A DNA stretch of 5,951 bases from Bacteroidota bacterium. GTDB lineage: Bacteria; Bacteroidota; Rhodothermia; Rhodothermales; Bin80. The notes under the pieces are model-generated. The model was not told the DNA's origin. It made no database searches and saw nothing but the letters and a program-made list of their open reading frames with translations. The position numbers were made by a program, and so were the translations under genes. Every line of letters begins with the position of its first letter. Positions within the stretch are counted from its first letter, which is position 1. The stretch lies in the NCBI GenBank assembly GCA_026702635.1, contig JAPPBZ010000256.1, positions 1 through 5,951 on the forward strand, written 5' to 3'. Shown piece by piece: positions 1-5,951 of the stretch.

Positions 1-376
1 GATAGACGCCACTGTTACCACTGTCCTGCCCTTCTCCACTGTTTGGGGTAGCCCATTCGATATGAAGCTGAACATCCCCAAATGAACGTTTGGTTTTGAT
101 GATACCTGTGCCAGGCTTGACCTCCATATAGCCATCTCGTAAATACCAATCGACCGGGTCTCCATTCGCATGAGTCCATTCGTCGAAATTTGTGCCATCA
201 AACAGCACAATCGCATCCGAAGGAGCAGGGGACGAGGTCAACTCTCCGGGGGTTACAATTCGTGGTTGGGGACGATCAAGGTCATGGATATCCCAAGCGT
301 CCAAAGAGGGGACTTGTCCCAGCACCGGAGAGGCAGTGACCAAGAGGGCCAGAGATAGTATTATGAGTCGATGCAT
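1..376 (-). CDS. Secreted DUF1080 (3-keto-disaccharide hydrolase-like) protein, N-terminal part
   Basis: Reading the minus strand from the ATG at 376-374 gives 125 uninterrupted codons that run off the left edge, so the C-terminus is missing. Residues 1-20 (MHRLIILSLALLVTASPVLG) form a clear Sec signal peptide, with likely cleavage before Q21. A low-complexity linker follows (about 22-53), then the start of a DUF1080 / PF06439 jellyroll: the hallmark VLFDGTNFDEW at 57-67, a W-x-L-R-D-G-Y-M-E strand at 77-85, G-x-I-x-T at 91-95, FGDVQLHIEW at 99-108, and the G-N-S-G-V-Y signature at 120-125. Family members hydrolyse or eliminate 3-keto-glycosides, although many are annotated only by fold. No Shine-Dalgarno sequence is visible upstream. 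The start is chosen because it gives an intact signal peptide. The gene diverges from the GMC oxidoreductase gene across a 793-base spacer. Family assignment is firm; substrate is unknown. Confidence 0.9.
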   Translation of the reverse strand, partial: MHRLIILSLALLVTASPVLGQVPSLDAWDIHDLDRPQPRIVTPGELTSSPAPSDAIVLFDGTNFDEWTHANGDPVDWYLRDGYMEVKPGTGIIKTKRSFGDVQLHIEWATPNSGEGQDSGNSGVY

Positions 377-750
377 GAGAGTGAAGTGCTTAATCAGGTT
401 CTGTAATGAAAGCCAAAAAGATGGATTATCAGCTTATCGAATGATATGAGGTCATCAGCCGCGACAATCCTGAGAACCCGTAAGATAATACCTAGATGGG
501 AAGGTGGCATTATAGGGTCAGCCGATGGATATTTTTTTCAGGGTAAAGACTAGTTGGCACACATAAGCCTAGGCGACAGGTTCTATCAAATTTTATGCAG
601 AGTCTCAAGGAGGTTCAGCTCTATGTCGAGGTTATTAAGGGGATGGCATTACCTCCAGGGATCCGTATCTTCCACGGTGCTATGCACGATAAGGATACTG
701 TGCTAGGGTAAAATAAATTGGTCTAGACACACAAATATGCCGAAAATGAA
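377..750. other. Intergenic stretch without an intact gene
   Basis: This stretch lies upstream of the minus-strand DUF1080 gene and should contain its promoter, but I see no convincing -35/-10 pair or operator. All six frames are broken by frequent stops. The longest plausible open piece is on the plus strand from 547 to the TAA at 709-711. From the ATG at 595 it would encode 38 residues, including LPPGIRIFHGAMHDKD. I do not recognise this peptide. It shares its frame with the decayed fragment at 751-924, so it may be an older part of the same degraded locus, or chance. It is not called as a gene. Confidence 0.4.
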
Positions 751-924
751 ATGCCGAAGATACAATCACTTGACCCTGTGGATTTGAGGGATGTTTGGCG
801 CCACGAGGTTCTCAATTTTACGCCGTGGCTGGCCAAACAGATTACCTGACTAGGTGAGAAGCTGAACTTAAATCTGGAACAGGTGGAGGTGGAAAAGACA
901 TTATCTGGGGATGAGTATCGTTGA
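751..924 (+). pseudogene. Decayed N-terminal fragment of a DUF4268 / PD-(D/E)XK nuclease-like protein
   Basis: From the ATG at 751 the frame reads MPKIQSLDPVDLRDVW, then RHEVLNFTPWLAKQIT, a TGA stop at 847-849, then LGEKLNLNLEQVEVEK and a final TGA at 922-924. The pattern 'L-x-x-V-x-L-R-x-x-W-x-H-E-x-x-x-F-T-P-W-L-A' followed by 'L-G-E-x-L-x-L-x-L-E-x-V-E' matches, from memory, the N-terminus of DUF4268-type proteins. Those continue into a PD-(D/E)XK-like nuclease core of a few hundred residues. That core, with its usual F-x-A-D-I-L-A and I-E-N-Q motifs, is not found downstream. The reading is therefore a gene start with one nonsense mutation that has lost the rest of its length. No Shine-Dalgarno sequence is visible. 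The family call rests on about 55 residues without a database search. An alternative is a genuine short ORF family or stop-codon readthrough, which I consider less likely. Confidence 0.55.
793..838. repeat. Imperfect inverted repeat inside the pseudogene
   Basis: The arm at 793-805 (GTTTGGCGCCACG) pairs with the arm at 824-838 (CGTGGCTGGCCAAAC). This gives 13 base pairs, with a 2-nt bulge (T830, G831) and an 18-nt loop. The left arm also contains the 8-base palindrome TGGCGCCA. No T-tract follows, so it is not a typical intrinsic terminator. It overlaps codons of the DUF4268-like fragment (VWRHE and PWLAK), so the pairing may simply be a by-product of coding sequence. Confidence 0.35.
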
Positions 925-1169
925 ACAAACGGGGTCTATGTGTCTTGAAGCATGGGTTGGGGGAAAGAATCGGAGCAATGTACATTGGAAGAATGTTTTG
1001 CCCGTATGAGATATTTTTGAGCGATGCAGCACAGTTGCTCGTAGACGTAGTGTAGGATGCGATCGTATTATTTGATCGGTTCTGAGGATGGCCGTAATCA
1101 AAAGCCTTTGATTATTGCCAGTAGCTATTGATCTAATTCTATATATCAACATCAACGCTCGAGGCGATT
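925..1169. other. Leader region upstream of the GMC gene, no gene recognised
   Basis: All three plus-strand frames contain stops. One of them stays open for about 45 codons, from the 920s to a TAG near 1052, but the peptide is not recognisable. An 84-codon minus-strand frame (1155-901) has an unconvincing composition rich in Arg, His, Thr and Ile, and no familiar motif. The segment at about 1108-1147 is AT-rich, with TTTGATT near 1107-1113 and TATATAT near 1140-1146. It may hold the operon promoter, but the spacing does not match a standard -35/-10 pair. The region may include further decayed sequence from the upstream fragment. Confidence 0.4.
1161..1164 (+). promoter_or_regulatory. Probable Shine-Dalgarno sequence for the GMC gene
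   Basis: GAGG lies 5 nt upstream of the ATG at 1170, which supports this start. It is short but correctly placed, and no in-frame alternative start lies close upstream. Confidence 0.5.
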
Positions 1170-2894
1170 ATGAATAAAAAAGCTGCCTATGTATCCCGGT
1201 CACAGGAGATTACGGATGTCATCGTAGTGGGATCTGGTATCAGCGGAGGGTTTGCAGCAAAAGAGCTTACGGAGGCAGGGCTAAATGTTCTGCTTTTGGA
1301 GCGAGGTTACAATCTGGTGCATGGTGCAGGATACGTCACTGAACATCTGGAAAACTGGGAATTTCCTGCCCGCAACAGTAAGGGTTCACGCGCGCATCAG
1401 CAGCAGTATGCGATTCAATCACGAACTTATGCCTTTGCGGAGCACACGGAACATTTCTTTATTAATGACCGGGAAAACCCCTATGTAGAAGGGGATCCAT
1501 TTACTTGGATCAGAGCGGATGTGGTTGGTGGACGTTCGCTTTTATGGGCTCGTCAGTGCTATCGCTGGGGCCCTATGGATTTTGAGGCGAATGTACAGGA
1601 TGGCATGGGCATTGATTGGCCAATCCGATACGAAGAGATTGCACCGTGGTATGATCGTGTAGAGCAATTTGCCGGAATCACAGGCCAACCGGAAGGCCTT
1701 CCGCAGTGTCCAGATGGTGTTTTCTTGCCTCCCATGCCGCTGAACTGGGCCGAGCAGCATGTTCGGGAGGCTATGGAGTCCCATTTTGACGACCGATTAC
1801 TGACGATTGGCCGAGCAGCAATCCTTACCCAGCCTCATAATGGTCGGGCTGCATGCCATTATTGTGGGCCGTGTTACCGGGGATGTTCGGCAGGGGCCTA
1901 TTTCAGTAGCCAGAGTGCAACACTGCCTGCTGCTTCTGCAACGGGCAGGCTGACGCTACAACCGGAGAGTATTGTGCACAGTGTGATCTACGATGAAACG
2001 CAAGGGAAGGCCACAGGGGTTCGCTACATAGATCGTACTACGGGAGTCATGCGAGAGGCGTATGCTCGAACCATCTTCTTGTGTGCCTCCGCATTAGGGA
2101 CGACGCAGATCATGCTGAATTCGACATCGTCCCGCTTCCCCCATGGTCTTGCGAACGATAGTGGGGCCTTGGGACATTATTTGATGGATCATCATTTTCA
2201 GATTGGTGCCACAGGTCAACTGCCGGGTGGCGAAGACCGATATTTTCAAGGGAGTCGCCCGAACGGGATCTATATTCCGCGGTTTCGGAATCTTTCCAAA
2301 GAGACCCGCCGCAGTGACTACCTTCGGGGCTTTGGGTATCAGGGAGAGGCGACGAGACCTTCCTGGAATCGCCCGATTCACGGCTTTGGGCCTGAACTCA
2401 AACAAACACTCAGGAGACCTGGGCCCTGGGAAATGACCCTGGAGGCGTTTGGTGAAGCATTACCAAGCTTTGACAACTATGTGACACTCGATGAGTCTGT
2501 AACGGATGCATGGGGGGTGCCAGTTTTACGTATTCACTGTAAGTGGGGCGAGAATGAATTCGCCATGCGTGAGGACATGAAACAATCAGCTGCAGAAATG
2601 CTGGATGCCGCAGGCGCCAAAAACATAGAGATCTATGATCACTATACGGAAGATGGTCTTGGCGCGGAACCTGGGCTGGGGATCCATGAAATGGGAACCG
2701 CTCGTATGGGACGGGATCCGGCGAGCAGTGTATTGAATGCACATAATCAGTGTCACTCAGTCCCCAATGTATTTGTGACCGATGGTGCATGTATGACCTC
2801 CTCGGCGTGTCAGAACCCGTCAATTACATATATGGCTCTGACGGCAAGAGCTGCCAGTTATGCAGTTGATGAACTGAAGCGGTTGAATCTCTGA
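1170..2894 (+). CDS. GMC-family FAD-dependent oxidoreductase (sugar/glucoside dehydrogenase-like)
   Basis: A complete 574-residue protein, the usual length for the family. The N-terminal FAD-binding Rossmann motif is VVGSGISGG (19-27, G21-x-G23-x-x-G26), with E44 ending the second strand, as expected for binding the ADP ribose. VVGGRSLLW (118-126) is the second FAD-contact motif. Residues 229-239 form a four-cysteine cluster (C229-x2-C232-x2-C235-x3-C239), a possible Fe-S ligand set like that described in some FAD sugar dehydrogenases. The C-terminal GMC domain carries H506-E-M-G-T-A-R-M-G and, after TDGACMTSSA, N549-P550-x-x-T553, so the catalytic pair is probably His506/Asn549. There is no signal peptide. 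Large subunits of this type can be exported with a Tat-bearing small subunit, but no such gene is in the window. It is the first gene of the presumed operon. The fold and FAD binding are certain. Oxidation of a sugar C3 hydroxyl is inferred from the divergent DUF1080 neighbour; gluconate, fructose or polyol oxidation remain possible. Confidence 0.95.
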   Translation: MNKKAAYVSRSQEITDVIVVGSGISGGFAAKELTEAGLNVLLLERGYNLVHGAGYVTEHLENWEFPARNSKGSRAHQQQYAIQSRTYAFAEHTEHFFINDRENPYVEGDPFTWIRADVVGGRSLLWARQCYRWGPMDFEANVQDGMGIDWPIRYEEIAPWYDRVEQFAGITGQPEGLPQCPDGVFLPPMPLNWAEQHVREAMESHFDDRLLTIGRAAILTQPHNGRAACHYCGPCYRGCSAGAYFSSQSATLPAASATGRLTLQPESIVHSVIYDETQGKATGVRYIDRTTGVMREAYARTIFLCASALGTTQIMLNSTSSRFPHGLANDSGALGHYLMDHHFQIGATGQLPGGEDRYFQGSRPNGIYIPRFRNLSKETRRSDYLRGFGYQGEATRPSWNRPIHGFGPELKQTLRRPGPWEMTLEAFGEALPSFDNYVTLDESVTDAWGVPVLRIHCKWGENEFAMREDMKQSAAEMLDAAGAKNIEIYDHYTEDGLGAEPGLGIHEMGTARMGRDPASSVLNAHNQCHSVPNVFVTDGACMTSSACQNPSITYMALTARAASYAVDELKRLNL

Positions 2895-2928
2895 ATTCCT
2901 GAAGAGTCAGCGTATTGTCCTTGATGAT

Positions 2929-2934
2929 GGGAGA
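2929..2934 (+). promoter_or_regulatory. Possible Shine-Dalgarno sequence that decides the LamG start
   Basis: GGGAGA sits 8 nt upstream of a GTG at 2943. No comparable purine tract precedes the alternative ATG at 3009. This is the main argument for the longer form of the downstream protein. Confidence 0.4.
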
Positions 2935-2942
2935 CACGTTCT

Positions 2943-3836
2943 GTGCCTGTAGTTTTCGACGCAATATGTGATACAGCTAGGTTCTTGATATTACCCCGAC
3001 CCATTCATATGATTGCCTTACTTCTTCTGATTCAGTTATCTCCCCTGCAGGAGGCACTTACTTTCCATGCCTCTTTTGATTCGACATCGACTGCAGACGT
3101 TGCAGCGGGAGATCCAGTCCTTTACCGGGCTCAGGGATGGGGGGAGCGTGATAATGCCCGGCCAGCTGTCTTGCCTGAAGGTGTTGTGTCGATTATACCT
3201 CATGGCGGCCGCCACGGCGGAGCCTTAAACTTTTCCCGGTACGCGGAAGCACTTTACTTTTTTAGGGCACAAGATAATTTGCCTTACCACCAAGAGGGAT
3301 GGAATGCGACCATCTCATTCTGGCTGAAACTGGATCCCAATCAGGGCTTGGTTGAGGGGCAGTGGTGTGATCCGATACAAATCACATCACGGGCTTGGGA
3401 TGACGCTTCCATATTCGTAGACTTTACTCGTAATCGTCCGCGACAATTTCGATTTGCAGCTTTTGCGGACCGCACGATATGGAACCCCGATAACCAGCCG
3501 TGGGAGGAAATGGTACCGGGAGTCATGCCAATGATCACTGTATCTGATCCACCATTTTCGCACGATTCATGGACGCATGTGGTCCTGGTATTACAGAAAT
3601 TCAACACCGATCAAAACCATGCGGTACTCTTCGGCTATCTCAATGGAGAGCTCTCTGGTGTGTTGGAAGGGCGGGACCAAATCCTTACCTGGAACTCTGA
3701 GGAGGTCCTCACGCAGATTGGATTACAGTTCAAGGGTCAGATAGACGACTTGGCCTTCTTCAATCGAGATCTCTCGACTGCGGAAATCCAACAACTATAC
3801 ATGCTGCCGGAGGGCATTGCTGCGTTACACAAATAG
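2943..3836 (+). CDS. LamG / concanavalin A-like jellyroll domain protein, probably exported
   Basis: 297 residues from the GTG at 2943, or 275 from the in-frame ATG at 3009. Residues 23-38 (MIALLLLIQLSPLQEA) are a hydrophobic signal-like segment, just before the first jellyroll strand LTFHASFD (39-46). The ATG start would give a short signal peptide with no basic n-region; the GTG start adds 22 residues with Arg13 and Arg19 and has a better ribosome-binding site. Further LamG features are A-x-F/Y-F near 100-103, W-N-A-T-I-S-F-W-L (120-128), a WTHVVLVLQ strand near 204, YLNGELSG (232-239) and the closing F-K-G-Q-I-D-D-L-A-F-F-N-R (263-275). The C-terminal helix ends in GIAALHK. Similar proteins are frequent in Planctomycetota-like genomes beside PVC-type cytochrome genes; their ligand is unknown. 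Binding of carbohydrate at the envelope is inference. No catalytic residues of a glycoside hydrolase family are recognised. The gap to the GMC gene is 48 nt and to the next gene 1 nt. Confidence 0.82.
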   Translation: MPVVFDAICDTARFLILPRPIHMIALLLLIQLSPLQEALTFHASFDSTSTADVAAGDPVLYRAQGWGERDNARPAVLPEGVVSIIPHGGRHGGALNFSRYAEALYFFRAQDNLPYHQEGWNATISFWLKLDPNQGLVEGQWCDPIQITSRAWDDASIFVDFTRNRPRQFRFAAFADRTIWNPDNQPWEEMVPGVMPMITVSDPPFSHDSWTHVVLVLQKFNTDQNHAVLFGYLNGELSGVLEGRDQILTWNSEEVLTQIGLQFKGQIDDLAFFNRDLSTAEIQQLYMLPEGIAALHK

Positions 3837-3837
3837 T

Positions 3838-5951
3838 ATGCATAAGTACTATCTCTTGCTATTATCCGTGCTGCTTTGGAGTTGCACGACGACAACCAGG
3901 CCTCCTTATGCTCCCGGTGAAGCACTTGGCACCATCGAGGTTGAAGAGGGATTCGCCGTCGAGTTGTTTGCTGCAGAGCCACTTGTACAGGATCCCGTGG
4001 CGATGACGATTGATGAGCGGGGACGGGTGTATGTGGTAGAGATGCCCGGTTATCCGTTAGACACGGGTGGTTCTGGGCGAGTGAAGCTCCTTAGTGATAC
4101 GGACGGTGACGGATACCCCGATACTGCCACTCTTTTTGCCGAGGGATTGACGCTCCCCAACGGGGTGATGCGCTGGAAACAAGGGGTGGTCGTAACGGAC
4201 CCACCAGATGTTCTTTACCTCGAAGATACCGATGCGGATGGAGTTGCAGATGTTCGTGAAGTCATGCTCACGGGGTTTGCCTTGAGTAATCCTCAGCACA
4301 ATGCAAATACCCCCCTTTATGGTCTTGACAACTGGATCTACATTGCCAATAACGGCACGATTTCCTGGACGGAAAAATATGCGGACCCGTTTGGTGACAC
4401 TGGGGGGGAGATCTTCTTTCCTGCTAAACCGGAAGCTCCTCGGTTGCCCCCGAATGGATTTGATCGAAATATCCGGTTTCGACCGGATACATTCGAACTT
4501 CAGATGCGGAGTGGGGATTCACAGTTTGGCCACACGTTTGACACATGGGGCCGTCATTTCTTAAATACAAATAGCCATCATCACTATTACGAGGCGTTGG
4601 CTGCACCTTATCTGGAGCGTAACTTGTCTGTTGCGGTTGGTGATGCGACTCAATCTTCATTACTCGGTGGCAGGACCTCCCAGGTGTTCCCGATTACTGT
4701 AGATCCAGAGCACCAACTGCTTACGGACCGGGGAGTGATGACCTCTGCATGCGGCATCACATGGTATCATGGCGGCCTGTTTCCTGCTCCCTATAACGAC
4801 AAAATTACCTTTACGGCTGAGCCAGTACACAATCTTGTACATGTTAACAAGGTTACGGCAGATGGCAGTAGTTTTGTTGCCTCCCGGATCAGAGGGGGGA
4901 GAGAATTTCTGGCTTCAACCGATAGTTGGTTTAGACCTGTGAATTTCACCGTAGGGCCAGATGGTGCGCTGTATCTCGTAGATTACTATCGGCAAATCGT
5001 GGAGCATCCAGAATGGATGGATGATGAGGTCGTCGAAGCGGGGAACCTGTCTCAAGGCACTTCGCGGGGCAGAATATATCGCATTGTTCCTGAGGGAACT
5101 CCGCGGCCATCCTGGATGAATACCTTGGAGCCGATGGACACTGCGGAGCGCGTCCACCGCCTGGCTGATGCGAATGGATGGTGGAGAATGACAGCACAAC
5201 GAATGCTTGTGTCCGAACATGATACAGCCGCCATACCGCTTTTAAGGGAACAGCTTTCCTTGGAAACGCAACCGGAAGGGCGACTCCATATCCTGTGGTC
5301 TTTGCATGGACTTGGCGGCCTTCGTACGGAGGATATTCGTATTGGATTAGAAGATCCTCATCCCGGTGTTCGAGAAAATGCGGTCCGTCTGGCGGAAATA
5401 GACACAAAGGGTTGGGAGGTCCTGGTCCCTGATCTCCTACAACTTGTTAACGACACCAACGCAAGGGTACGCTATCAGGTCTTGACGACCCTTGGACTGA
5501 TCGATACAGACTCCGAAGAGATCTTACGTGCACAGGAGCAGATTCTACGGAGAGACATTGATGAAGAATGGGTGCAGGTAGCTGCCCTCCTTTCAATGCC
5601 CTTGGATCGTGTTCTCAGGATTGCCCTGAGCGATTCGGGTAATTCTGCGCTCGTGGAGAAAGCTGCTGGAGTGATCGCTCGAGAACAGCGTGCAACCATG
5701 CTCTTCGTGAGAGTGCTTGCCTCGGATGATGATTTGTGGTGGCACGCTCCGGTGCTTCGTGGTATTGCTTCAGCTGGTTCGAAAGCCTCTGCTTTGCAGG
5801 CACGCGCCTTGGTAGCGTGGATGTGGTCGACTGAGAACGAGGAAGTTGCGCGTGCGATTCTCGCACTCTTGCCAGTAACCAGCCTGACACCAGATGTGGC
5901 AACACTTGACAAATCGGACATTTCGCCCTCACTTATGCAGTTGGCAAAACA
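3838..5951 (+). CDS. PVC-type membrane-bound dehydrogenase-like lipoprotein: beta-propeller plus HEAT repeats (C-terminus missing)
   Basis: The frame is open from the ATG at 3838 to the right edge (704 codons). Residues 1-16 end in a lipobox, L-W-S-C16, so the protein is probably a lipoprotein. The propeller starts at GFAVELFAAEPLVQDPVAM and runs on through V-Y-V-V-E-M-P-G-Y. It contains two calcium-loop-like motifs: D87-x-D89-x-D91-G-x-x-D95 and D130-x-D132-x-D134-G-x-x-D138. Other family motifs are GLDNWIYIANNG (162-173), Q-F-G-H-T-F-D-x-W-G-R, N-T-N-S-H-H-H (243-249), TSACGIT (302-308), and GPDGALYLVDYYR (373-385) with E-H-P-E-W (389-393). It closes at RGRIYRIVPEG (410-420). From about 430 onward there are helical HEAT-like repeats, for example DPHPGVRENAVRLAE. 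This is the TIGR02604 / PVC-type propeller architecture, which often ends in a c-type cytochrome with CxxCH; that part would lie outside the window and is not seen. There is no local Shine-Dalgarno sequence, and the gene starts 1 nt after the LamG stop, which suggests coupled translation. An electron-transfer role is inferred. Confidence 0.92.
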   Translation, partial: MHKYYLLLLSVLLWSCTTTTRPPYAPGEALGTIEVEEGFAVELFAAEPLVQDPVAMTIDERGRVYVVEMPGYPLDTGGSGRVKLLSDTDGDGYPDTATLFAEGLTLPNGVMRWKQGVVVTDPPDVLYLEDTDADGVADVREVMLTGFALSNPQHNANTPLYGLDNWIYIANNGTISWTEKYADPFGDTGGEIFFPAKPEAPRLPPNGFDRNIRFRPDTFELQMRSGDSQFGHTFDTWGRHFLNTNSHHHYYEALAAPYLERNLSVAVGDATQSSLLGGRTSQVFPITVDPEHQLLTDRGVMTSACGITWYHGGLFPAPYNDKITFTAEPVHNLVHVNKVTADGSSFVASRIRGGREFLASTDSWFRPVNFTVGPDGALYLVDYYRQIVEHPEWMDDEVVEAGNLSQGTSRGRIYRIVPEGTPRPSWMNTLEPMDTAERVHRLADANGWWRMTAQRMLVSEHDTAAIPLLREQLSLETQPEGRLHILWSLHGLGGLRTEDIRIGLEDPHPGVRENAVRLAEIDTKGWEVLVPDLLQLVNDTNARVRYQVLTTLGLIDTDSEEILRAQEQILRRDIDEEWVQVAALLSMPLDRVLRIALSDSGNSALVEKAAGVIAREQRATMLFVRVLASDDDLWWHAPVLRGIASAGSKASALQARALVAWMWSTENEEVARAILALLPVTSLTPDVATLDKSDISPSLMQLAK

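Noticed and set aside
170..449. Two overlapping plus-strand open frames of 62 and 85 codons
   Set aside because: Most of their length lies antisense to the DUF1080 coding sequence, which has a signal peptide and clear family motifs; these are shadow frames.
595..711. 38-codon ORF (ATG 595 to TAA 709) with an upstream AAGGAGG
   Set aside because: The AAGGAGG at 607-613 lies inside this frame, downstream of its ATG, so it cannot serve that start. The peptide is not recognised and is better treated as possible remnant sequence.
1107..1146. Possible sigma-70-type promoter before the GMC gene (TTTGATT and TATATAT)
   Set aside because: The two elements are too far apart for a standard -35/-10 pair, so the segment is noted only as AT-rich.
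901..1155. 84-codon minus-strand open frame in the spacer
   Set aside because: It has no recognisable motif, an improbable composition and no ribosome-binding site. It overlaps the end of the pseudogene fragment on the other strand.
2410..2823. 137-codon minus-strand open frame inside the GMC gene
   Set aside because: Antisense to the conserved C-terminal GMC domain with the GTARMG and NPxxT motifs; its own translation is rich in His, Pro and Ser and matches nothing known.
2895..2942. Possible terminator between the GMC and LamG genes
   Set aside because: No stable hairpin and no T-tract in the 48-nt gap; it reads as an operon spacer.
4946..5407. 153-codon minus-strand open frame inside the PVC-type gene
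   Set aside because: Antisense to the propeller closure and early HEAT region, whose translation is family-typical; shadow frame.
5475..5932. Two minus-strand open frames of 148 and 105 codons near the right edge
   Set aside because: Both are antisense to the HEAT-like region, are Ser/Arg/Ala-rich low-information translations, and overlap each other.

Overview
The window holds four protein-coding genes, two of them cut by the window edges, and a gene-poor 793-base divergent spacer. The gene families point to a Planctomycetota- or Verrucomicrobiota-like bacterium, or to a Rhodothermota-like one with the same accessory repertoire. They include the DUF1080 3-keto-disaccharide hydrolase family, the 'membrane-bound dehydrogenase / PVC-type' beta-propeller plus HEAT family, and a LamG protein type common beside such genes. 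Base composition looks moderate by eye. There is no rRNA or marker gene, so the phylum is an inference.

Layout. Positions 1-376 (minus strand) encode the N-terminal 125 residues of a secreted DUF1080 protein that reads off the left edge. Positions 377-1169 contain no intact gene. They hold what looks like a decayed N-terminal fragment of a DUF4268 / PD-(D/E)XK-like protein (751-924, one internal stop), a shorter open stretch upstream in the same frame that I could not identify, and an imperfect hairpin. Positions 1170-2894 (plus) encode a complete GMC-family FAD-dependent oxidoreductase. Positions 2943-3836 (plus) encode a LamG / concanavalin A-like jellyroll protein. Positions 3838-5951 (plus) encode a lipoprotein with a PVC-type beta-propeller and a HEAT-like helical region, truncated by the right edge. 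The three plus-strand genes look like one operon: the gaps are 48 nt and 1 nt.

How they may work together (inference). Some GMC-family sugar dehydrogenases oxidise the C3 hydroxyl of glycosides, and DUF1080 enzymes act on the resulting 3-keto-glycosides. GMC dehydrogenases without oxygen reactivity usually pass electrons to a cytochrome c, and PVC-type propeller proteins often end in a c-type haem domain, here beyond the edge. The LamG protein could bind carbohydrate at the cell surface. The set therefore suggests a cell-envelope oxidative glycoside-degradation module. The parts are known families; the combination is the item worth testing. I found no CRISPR array, tRNA, rRNA, insertion sequence or clear terminator.
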